Assembly: GCA_902826885.1 (NCBI GenBank)
Contig: CADEGL010000037.1
Span: 1-34,625, forward strand
Source: an uncultured Alphaproteobacteria bacterium
GTDB lineage: Bacteria > Pseudomonadota > Alphaproteobacteria > CADEGL01
Direction: 5' to 3'
DNA: 34,625 nucleotides
Below, piece by piece: positions 28,911 through 34,625 of this stretch. The notes under the pieces were generated by a model. The model did not search any database. It was not told the origin of the DNA and worked only from the letters and a program-made list of their open reading frames with translations. A program made the translations under genes and the position numbers. Position 1 is the first letter of the stretch. Each line of letters begins with the position of its first letter.

Positions 28911-29703
28911 CGTCCACCCGACCGCCATCGTCGAAAAGGGAGCGCGCCTGGGCCGGGAAGTCACTATTGGCCCCTACTGCGTGGTCGGCTCCGACGTCGA
29001 ATTGGGCGACCGGGTCGCTCTCGTGTCGCATGTCGTCGTGGCCGGCCGCACGAAGATCGGTGCCGGAACGCGCATCTATCCTTTCGCATCCATCGGGCAC
29101 CCCCCCCAGGATTTGAAGTATAAAGGCGAGCCGTCCGAGCTCGTCGTCGGCACCAATAACGTGATCCGCGAACACGTGACGATGAACCCGGGCACCGAGG
29201 GCGGCGGGATGATTACCCGCGTCGGAGATAACTGCCTGTTCATGGTCGGAGCCCACGTGGCGCATGATTGCATTATTGGCAACAACGTCATCATGGCGAA
29301 CAACGCCACCTTGGGGGGGCATGTTCAGGTTGGCGACTTCGCCATCTTGGGCGGTCTGTCCGCGGTGCACCAGTTCGTGCGTATCGGCCCGCATGCCATG
29401 ATCGGCGGTATGTCCGGCGTGGAGAACGACATCATTCCGTATGGCTCCGCCATGGGTGACCGGGCGCATCTTTCAGGCCTCAATATCGTCGGAATGAAGC
29501 GGCGGGGTTTTTCGCGAGACGATATCCACGTCCTGCGCACCGCTTATCGCTTGCTGTTCGCGCAGGAAGGCACGATGTCCGAGCGTGTCGAGGACGTGGA
29601 ATCCATTTATCGCGATAACGAGGGCGTCATGGACATCGTCCAGTTCGTCCGCGGATCGTCGCAACGGGCCGTGTGCCAGCCCAAGGTCGGGCAAGCGGAA
29701 TAG
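28903..29703 (+). CDS. lpxA: UDP-N-acetylglucosamine acyltransferase
   Basis: First step of lipid A synthesis. It has 266 residues: a left-handed beta-helix of hexapeptide repeats (about 1-190) and a C-terminal helical domain. Catalytic-site His residues are H118 and H121 in GAHVAHDC, with conserved [16 protein letters not shown] and [21 protein letters not shown] marks the start of the C-terminal domain. Its TAG shares one base with the GTG of lpxI (TAGTG). Acyl-chain preference cannot be read reliably. Confidence 0.97.
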   Translation: MTDVHPTAIVEKGARLGREVTIGPYCVVGSDVELGDRVALVSHVVVAGRTKIGAGTRIYPFASIGHPPQDLKYKGEPSELVVGTNNVIREHVTMNPGTEGGGMITRVGDNCLFMVGAHVAHDCIIGNNVIMANNATLGGHVQVGDFAILGGLSAVHQFVRIGPHAMIGGMSGVENDIIPYGSAMGDRAHLSGLNIVGMKRRGFSRDDIHVLRTAYRLLFAQEGTMSERVEDVESIYRDNEGVMDIVQFVRGSSQRAVCQPKVGQAE

Positions 29704-30521
29704 TGCGCACGCTCGGCATTCTCGCCGGCAAGGGCGAGCTGCCGGCTCGGTTGATCGCGGCGTGCCGCGCGGCAGGCCGCCCCGTTTTCGTTTTAGCTTT
29801 CGAAGGGCAGACCGACCCCTCGCTGGTGGAGGGAGTCGCCCATGGCTGGTGCCGCTTGGGCGCCGCCGGCACGGCCTTCAAGCTCCTGCGCGAAAACGGC
29901 GTTCAGGATTTGGTCATGGCGGGACGAATGACGCGACCATCGCTGGCCGAGTTACGGCCGGACCTTCGCGCAACCCGGTTTTTCGCTAAGGTCGGTGTCA
30001 AGGCGCTCGGAGATGACGGCTTGCTTTCCTCCGTGGTGCGCGAGATCGAAGCGGAAGGGTTCAAGGTCGTGGGGCCGGACGAAGTGTTGGGAGACTTGAT
30101 CGCGCCGCCGGGCTTGTACACCAAGCACGCACCGGATGATCAGGCGCGTGCCGATATCGAGCGCGGCGTGCGCGTCGCGCGCGAGCTTGGTCGCATCGAC
30201 GTCGGGCAGGCGGTCGTGGTGCAGCAAGGCTTGGTCCTCGGGGTCGAGGCGATCGAAGGGACCGATGCGCTGCTCGCGCGTTGCGCCGCACTGCGCCGCG
30301 AAGGGCCGGGCGGCGTTCTGGTCAAAGTCTGCAAGCCCGGTCAGGAGAGGCGTGTCGATCTGCCGACGATCGGCGTGTCCACGGTTTCGGCCGCCGCGGA
30401 GGCGGGGTTGCGCGGCATCGCCGTCGAAGCCGGACGTTCGCTGGTGCTCGACCTCGCGGGCGTGACCAAGGCCGCGGACGCCGCCGGCCTCTTCATCATC
30501 GGCATCGAAGGTCGGGAATGA
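29703..30521 (+). CDS. lpxI: UDP-2,3-diacylglucosamine pyrophosphatase LpxI
   Basis: Fourth step of lipid A synthesis, yielding lipid X and UMP. LpxI is the alphaproteobacterial enzyme and is unrelated to the E. coli LpxH metallophosphatase. It has 272 residues, with the N-terminal glycine motif LGILAGKGELP, the central VMAGRMTRPSLAELRPDLR and the C-terminal catalytic domain with VLVKVCKPGQERRVDLPTIG. I chose the GTG at 29703 overlapping the lpxA stop; an upstream in-frame ATG at 29673 lies inside lpxA. It ends with a 4-base overlap with lpxB. Position between lpxA and lpxB supports the assignment. Confidence 0.94.
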   Translation: MRTLGILAGKGELPARLIAACRAAGRPVFVLAFEGQTDPSLVEGVAHGWCRLGAAGTAFKLLRENGVQDLVMAGRMTRPSLAELRPDLRATRFFAKVGVKALGDDGLLSSVVREIEAEGFKVVGPDEVLGDLIAPPGLYTKHAPDDQARADIERGVRVARELGRIDVGQAVVVQQGLVLGVEAIEGTDALLARCAALRREGPGGVLVKVCKPGQERRVDLPTIGVSTVSAAAEAGLRGIAVEAGRSLVLDLAGVTKAADAAGLFIIGIEGRE

Positions 30522-31690
30522 CCTCGGCGCCTGCCGGTCCGCCGCTCATTTTCGTGGTGGCGGGCGAGCCGTCGGGTGATGCCATCGGCGCGCGCCTGAT
30601 GGCCGCCCTGAAGCAGGAAACCGAAGGGGCGGTTCGTTTCACCGGCATCGGCGGCGCGCGGATGCAAGCCGAAGGGCTGACCAGCCTCTTTCCGATGTCC
30701 GATCTGACGCTGTTCGGCTTGGCCGAGGTGCTTCCGAAGATCAAAGTTGTGAAGGCCCGTATCGCGGAGACGGTGGCGGCCATTCGGACTGCGCGCCCCG
30801 ACGCGGTGGTGACGATCGACTCGCCGGGCTTTTCCTTCCGCGTGCAGAAGCAACTTGCCGCGGGGTCGACCAAGCGCATTCACTATGTGGCACCTACAGT
30901 ATGGGCGTGGCGGCCGGGCCGGGCCCGCAAGATCGCGCGGTTTCTGGACAGGCTTCTGGTTTTGCTGCCGTTCGAACCGCCGTATTTCGATGCGGTGGGT
31001 TTACCGTGCGACTTTGTTGGCCATCCGGTGGTGGAAGAGGGGGCGGGCCGGGGCGACGGCGCCGGCTTCCGCGCACGGCACGATATTCCTGCGGATGCGC
31101 CATTGCTTGTCGTTTTGCCGGGTAGCCGCCGGTCGGAAGTTCGCACGCTTCTGCCTGTCTTTGCCGATGCTCTGGCGCGGCTGAAGCCGCGATTCCCGAA
31201 CCTGCGCGCTGCGGTGCCGACGGTCGAGACGGTCGGGGGTGAGGTGAAGCGCGCGGCGGCGGCGTGGCCAGTGCCCACGGTTGTGGTGGAAGGCGCCGCC
31301 GAGAAATATGGCGCGTTCGCGGCCGGCAGCGCGGCGATGGCGGCATCCGGAACGGTTTCCCTCGAGCTTGCGATTGCCCGGTTGCCGACCGTGATCGCTT
31401 ATCGGGTTCACCCGCTTTCCGCGGCTGTGGCGCGCCGTCTTTTGAAGGTGAAATACGCGACCCTGGCGAACATCATCCTGGGGCGCGAGGCCGTACCGGA
31501 GTTCCTTCAGGATCGTTGCAGGGCGGATCTGATCGCGGATGCGGTCGGTGCCCTGCTGTCCGATCCGGCCATGCGGGCGAGTCAGGTGCGGGAGATTTCC
31601 TTGGCGATCGCCCAGTTGGGCGGCGACAATCCTCCGCCACCGTCGCGGCGCGCGGCCCAGGCCGTTCTGGCAGCGATCGGACAGCGTTGA
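30518..31690 (+). CDS. lpxB: Lipid-A-disaccharide synthase
   Basis: GT-B glycosyltransferase that joins lipid X to UDP-diacylglucosamine, giving the lipid A disaccharide on the inner face of the membrane. It has 390 residues with N-terminal VVAGEPSGD (13-21), IDSPGFSFRVQK, YVAPTVWAWRPGRA, the nucleotide-binding LPGSRRSEV and the C-terminal GTVSLELAIARLPTVIAYR. The ATG overlaps the lpxI stop (ATGA). The frame extends upstream into lpxI but only as shadow. gloA follows after 12 bases. Confidence 0.97.
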   Translation: MTSAPAGPPLIFVVAGEPSGDAIGARLMAALKQETEGAVRFTGIGGARMQAEGLTSLFPMSDLTLFGLAEVLPKIKVVKARIAETVAAIRTARPDAVVTIDSPGFSFRVQKQLAAGSTKRIHYVAPTVWAWRPGRARKIARFLDRLLVLLPFEPPYFDAVGLPCDFVGHPVVEEGAGRGDGAGFRARHDIPADAPLLVVLPGSRRSEVRTLLPVFADALARLKPRFPNLRAAVPTVETVGGEVKRAAAAWPVPTVVVEGAAEKYGAFAAGSAAMAASGTVSLELAIARLPTVIAYRVHPLSAAVARRLLKVKYATLANIILGREAVPEFLQDRCRADLIADAVGALLSDPAMRASQVREISLAIAQLGGDNPPPPSRRAAQAVLAAIGQR

Positions 31691-31702
31691 GGGAGAGTGC
31701 AG

Positions 31703-32107
31703 ATGAGTCCGGCAACCACGCCCTACCGTATGTTGCATACGATGATCCGTGTCCGGGATCTCGACGCCTCGTTGAATTTCTACGTCAAGCTTCTCGGCAT
31801 GAAGCTGCTGCGGAAAAACGACTATCCGGGCGGCGAGTTCACGCTGGCCTTCGTTGGCTACGGCGACGAGGCCAGCAACGCGGTCATCGAGCTGACCCAC
31901 AATTGGGGGCGGAAAGAGCCGTATCCGCTGGGCGAGGGTTTTGGGCATCTCGCGATCGGCGTGCCCGATGCGTACAAGGCCTGTGAGGAACTCGGTGCGG
32001 CGGGGGTCACCATCGCGCGTCCGGCGGGGCCGATGAAGCACGGCTCGACGGTGATCGCTTTCGTCGAGGACCCGGACGGCTACAAGATCGAGTTGATCCA
32101 GCGCTGA
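31703..32107 (+). CDS. gloA: Lactoylglutathione lyase (glyoxalase I)
   Basis: Converts the methylglyoxal-glutathione hemithioacetal to S-lactoylglutathione. It has 134 residues, very close to the E. coli GloA pattern. The metal ligands align as H12 (MLHTMIRV), E63 (AVIELTHNWG), H82 (GHLAIGV) and E130 (YKIELIQ). FVEDPDGYKIEL is the family hallmark; such small bacterial forms are usually nickel-activated. The ATG at 31703 has GGGAGA (31691-31696) at good spacing; a GTG two codons upstream is less likely. It is 12 bases behind lpxB, so probably co-transcribed, and converges with the gene after gltA. Confidence 0.95.
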   Translation: MSPATTPYRMLHTMIRVRDLDASLNFYVKLLGMKLLRKNDYPGGEFTLAFVGYGDEASNAVIELTHNWGRKEPYPLGEGFGHLAIGVPDAYKACEELGAAGVTIARPAGPMKHGSTVIAFVEDPDGYKIELIQR

Positions 32108-32114
32108 GCGCCGA

Positions 32115-32324
32115 TTAGGTGAAATAGAGCAGCAGAAGCCCGCCGAGGCCGGTCGCGGCGGCCACGGCCGCCGTGATGATGCGCACGCGCATTCCGTAAG
32201 GGGCCGTATTGTCGTTGGCGGGCTTGAGGAGCGCGATCCGCCTTCCCATCAGGCGAACAGGCGCGGCGGGGGCAGCGCTGCTGCCCGGCGCTTTGCTTGG
32301 ACGACGTGATCCGCCCGCCGCCAC
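32115..32324 (-). CDS. Small single-helix membrane protein downstream of gltA (unrecognised)
   Basis: Putative 69-residue protein that I do not recognise. The N-terminal half is rich in Ala, Pro, Ser and Arg. A middle segment RIALLKPANDNTAPYG is followed by one hydrophobic helix (about 48-68, IITAAVAAATGLGGLLLLYF) that ends the protein. I chose the GTG at 32324. GAGG, overlapping the gltA stop codon, sits 5 bases before it, the layout expected for coupled translation. The frame is also open further upstream inside gltA (to 32381), and an ATG at 32249 would give a 44-residue form. Support is the ribosome site and the clean helix, with no family match. Confidence 0.45.
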   Translation of the reverse strand: MAAGGSRRPSKAPGSSAAPAAPVRLMGRRIALLKPANDNTAPYGMRVRIITAAVAAATGLGGLLLLYFT

Positions 32325-32331
32325 CTTGGCC

Positions 32332-33663
32332 TCAGCCGCGTTGATGCAGCGGGACGTACGGCCGCATCTCGTTGCCGACATAGAGCTGGCGCGGACGGCC
32401 GATCTTCTGCGACGGATCGTCGATCATTTCCGTCCACTGCGCGACCCAGCCGACCGTGCGGGCCAACGCGAAGATCGCCGTGAACATCGAGGTCGGGAAG
32501 CCGATGGCTTGAAGGATGATGCCCGAATAGAAATCGACGTTCGGGTACAGCTTTTTCTCGACGAAATACTCGTCGTTGAGCGCGATTTTTTCGAGCTCGA
32601 GCGCCAGCTCCAAGAGCGGATCATTCTTGTGACCCAACTCGGACAGGACCTCGTGACAGGTCTTGCGCATCACCTTGGCGCGCGGGTCGAAGTTCTTATA
32701 GACGCGGTGGCCGAAACCCATCAGGCGGAAGGAATCGTCCTTGTCCTTCGCGCGCTTGATGTATTCGGGGATGTTCTTCTTGTCGCCGATTTGCTTCAGC
32801 ATGTTCAGCACGGCTTCGTTGGCGCCGCCATGGGCGGGGCCCCACAGGCAGGCGATGCCGGCCGCGATACAGGCGAAGGGATTGGCGCCGGACGAGCCGG
32901 CCAGACGGACGGTCGATGTCGAGGCATTCTGCTCGTGGTCCGCGTGCAGGATGAAGATGCGGTCCATGGCCTTGGCCAGGACCGGGTTCACCTTGTACTC
33001 CTCGCACGGCACGCCGAAGGTCATTTGGAGGAAGTTCTCGGCGTATTCGAGCGAGTTCTTCGGATACATGAAGGGCTGGCCGACGGAATATTTGTAGGCC
33101 ATGGCCGCGATGGTCGGCATCTTGGCGATCAGCCGGTGCGAGGCGATCAGCCGTTCCTGCGGGTCATGGATGTTCGTCGAGTCGTGATAGAAGGCCGACA
33201 GAGCGCCCACCACGCCAACCATTATTGCCATGGGGTGGGCGTCCCTGCGGAAACCCTGGAAGAAGCGCTGGAGCTGTTCATGCGTCATCGTGTGACGCGT
33301 GATGGTCTGTTCGAACTTCTGCTTCTGCTCGATGGTGGGCAACTCTCCGAACAGCAAGAGGTGGCAAACCTCCATGAAATCACTGTGTTCGGCCAAATCC
33401 TCGATGCGGTAGCCGCGGTGGAGCAGGATGCCGGCGTCGCCGTCGATATAGGTGATGGCCGATTGGCAGCTCGCGGTGGAGGTGAAGCCGGGGTCGTAGG
33501 TGAAATAGTCCGTCTCGCCATAGAGCTTGCGGATATCGATGACCTGGGGGCCAACGGTGCCTTCAACCAGCGGCATCTCGTACGACTTGCCCGTCCGGTT
33601 GTCGGTGAGGGTCACCGTGTTCCGGGAGAGCGCCTTGGGCGCTGCTTCCGCTGGCTTGCTCAT
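32332..33663 (-). CDS. gltA: Citrate synthase
   Basis: First step of the TCA cycle: oxaloacetate plus acetyl-CoA to citrate. It has 443 residues, the length of the proteobacterial type II (hexameric) enzyme. The catalytic triad is H278 ([11 protein letters not shown]), H319 ([15 protein letters not shown]) and D377 (PNVDFYSG). The C-terminus GRPRQLYVG is typical. The N-terminal domain (about 15-60) is the extension associated with NADH control in this type. The ATG has AAGGAG (complement of 33672-33677) 8 bases upstream. Confidence 0.98.
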   Translation of the reverse strand: MSKPAEAAPKALSRNTVTLTDNRTGKSYEMPLVEGTVGPQVIDIRKLYGETDYFTYDPGFTSTASCQSAITYIDGDAGILLHRGYRIEDLAEHSDFMEVCHLLLFGELPTIEQKQKFEQTITRHTMTHEQLQRFFQGFRRDAHPMAIMVGVVGALSAFYHDSTNIHDPQERLIASHRLIAKMPTIAAMAYKYSVGQPFMYPKNSLEYAENFLQMTFGVPCEEYKVNPVLAKAMDRIFILHADHEQNASTSTVRLAGSSGANPFACIAAGIACLWGPAHGGANEAVLNMLKQIGDKKNIPEYIKRAKDKDDSFRLMGFGHRVYKNFDPRAKVMRKTCHEVLSELGHKNDPLLELALELEKIALNDEYFVEKKLYPNVDFYSGIILQAIGFPTSMFTAIFALARTVGWVAQWTEMIDDPSQKIGRPRQLYVGNEMRPYVPLHQRG

Positions 33664-33689
33664 AGGAAGAACTCCTTAATAACGAACGC

Positions 33690-33718
33690 AGAATAGGAAG
33701 ATGACGCTATTGTAGCAA
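33690..33718 (-). promoter_or_regulatory. Likely gltA promoter
   Basis: On the minus strand, TTGCTA (33718-33713) and TATTCT (33695-33690) are separated by exactly 17 bases. Each matches the sigma-70 consensus at 4 of 6 positions. Transcription would begin near 33683, giving a leader of about 20 bases that contains the AAGGAG ribosome site. The 119-base gap after gltX shows no intrinsic terminator: CGGCC-N3-GGCCG at about 33741-33753 and CGATG-N3-CATCG at 33764-33776 both lack T-runs. Confidence 0.5.
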
Positions 33719-33782
33719 ACATAAGGTTACCTTCGCGCGACGGCCACCGGCCGGATCGCATGGCGATGGCTCATCGTCGGTG

Positions 33783-34625
33783 TTACGTCCGTTGCCCCGC
33801 GTCGGCCAGGCGTGCCAAGCTCTCGTCCTTTCCCAGCACCTCCATGACCTCGAAGATCGGCGGAGAGATACCGCGCCCCGTGATGGCTGCACGCAACGGC
33901 TGGGCCAGATCGCCCAGCTTGATGCCGGCTGCGGCGGTCAGATCGCGGGCAGCCTGCTCCAGGGCGTCTTGACCCCATGGGTCGGCGCCAGCCACCCGGG
34001 CCCGGTAGTCGGTTAGGAGGGCGGCGGCGGCGGGGGTGAGGAGCTTGGCCGCTTTCTCGTCGAAGGCGAGGGGACGGGATTCGGCGTAAATTCGGCTATT
34101 TTCAGAGAGTTCCACCAAGTTCTTGGCGCGTTGCTTGAGGCCGGCCATGCCCTTGATCAAGCGGAATTTCGAGGCTGTGTCCAAGGGGCGGTTCAAGAGG
34201 GCGGTCAAGCGCGGCTCGACCAGGGAAACGAGCCGTTCGTCGCCGGTGTTCTTCAAATAATGCGCGTTCAGGTTGTCCAATTTGGCGAAGTCGAAGCGGG
34301 AGGGCGAGCGGCCGACCTTGTCGAGGTCGAACCAGCGGATGGCGTCCTCGGTCGCGATGATCTCCGCGTCGCCATGGCTCCAGCCCAGCCGCAGGAGGTA
34401 GTTGCGCACGGCCTCGGGCAGATAGCCCATGTCGCGGTAGGCGTCGACGCCGAGCGCCCCGTGGCGCTTGGACAGCTTGGCGCCGTCGGCTCCGTGGATC
34501 AGCGGGATATGGGCGAAGCGCGGCACCTCCCAGCCCATGGCGCGGTAGATCTGGCTCTGGCGGAAGGCGTTGGTCAGGTGGTCGTCGCCCCGGATGACGT
34601 GGGTGATCGCCATGTCGTGGTCGTC
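33783..34625 (-). CDS. gltX: Glutamyl-tRNA synthetase (5' truncated)
   Basis: Charges tRNA-Glu with glutamate; class I synthetase. The gene runs off the right edge and 280 C-terminal residues are visible. The frame is open to base 34625, so the internal ATG at 34613 is not the start. The catalytic second half of the Rossmann fold is present, with HVIRGDDHLTN and the KMSKS-equivalent KLSKRH (50-55 of the visible part). The helical anticodon-binding domain follows. The HIGH motif lies outside the window. Alphaproteobacteria often have two GltX copies, one able to charge tRNA-Gln; which copy this is cannot be told here. Confidence 0.96.
   Translation of the reverse strand, partial: DDHDMAITHVIRGDDHLTNAFRQSQIYRAMGWEVPRFAHIPLIHGADGAKLSKRHGALGVDAYRDMGYLPEAVRNYLLRLGWSHGDAEIIATEDAIRWFDLDKVGRSPSRFDFAKLDNLNAHYLKNTGDERLVSLVEPRLTALLNRPLDTASKFRLIKGMAGLKQRAKNLVELSENSRIYAESRPLAFDEKAAKLLTPAAAALLTDYRARVAGADPWGQDALEQAARDLTAAAGIKLGDLAQPLRAAITGRGISPPIFEVMEVLGKDESLARLADAGQRT

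Noticed and set aside
32209-33696. A 495-codon open frame opposite gltA
   Set aside because: The minus strand encodes citrate synthase with its full catalytic triad and a good ribosome site. The antisense frame shows no recognisable domain.
33741-33776. Rho-independent terminator after gltX
   Set aside because: Two short hairpins are present, but neither is followed by a T-run in the minus-strand direction.
1-34625. A novel defence system, mobile element or biosynthetic cluster
   Set aside because: All sizeable genes belong to known housekeeping families in a familiar order. There are no direct-repeat arrays, integrase or transposase genes, or composition breaks that I can see.

Overview
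The window is a densely packed, GC-rich chromosomal segment of an alphaproteobacterium. The gene order and protein features fit the Rhodospirillales or a close relative. That placement is my inference from synteny and protein style: an alphaproteobacterial-type short ProRS, a DUF1467 protein, LpxI instead of LpxH, and one Lol permease gene. I did no database comparison. There are 33 protein-coding genes, two of them cut by the window ends. I see no tRNA, rRNA, CRISPR array, insertion sequence, phage gene or broken gene. No gap between genes exceeds about 190 bases.

Region 1 (1-8976, + strand): the end of the complex I operon (nuoL partial, nuoM, nuoN), then birA, coaX, rnj (RNase J), mce, a DUF1467 membrane protein and a Tag-type 3-methyladenine glycosylase. 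Most neighbours touch or overlap by 1-4 bases, so this looks like one long transcription unit. Region 2 (8982-10274, - strand): an AzgA-like purine permease on the opposite strand, with a short divergent control region (10275-10455) that holds a perfect 6-bp dyad. Region 3 (10456-17268, +): proS, lolC, lolD and dnaE. Region 4 (17457-23360, +): rpsB, tsf, pyrH, frr, uppS, cdsA and dxr, covering translation, UMP supply, ribosome recycling and isoprenoid or phospholipid precursors. Region 5 (23363-32107, +): the envelope cluster rseP, bamA, skp, lpxD, fabZ, lpxA, lpxI and lpxB, followed by gloA. Region 6 (32115-34625, -): gltX (partial) and gltA, with a likely small membrane-protein gene directly after gltA.

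Together the genes are mostly housekeeping: respiration, cofactors, RNA decay, translation, replication, and building of the outer membrane (lipoprotein release, beta-barrel assembly, lipid A). I found no convincing new multi-gene system. The points most worth a second look are an Asn in place of the conserved Asp in the CdsA signature, a dyad overlapping the likely permease promoter, stem-loops before and after rpsB, and a 69-residue membrane protein that appears translationally coupled to gltA.
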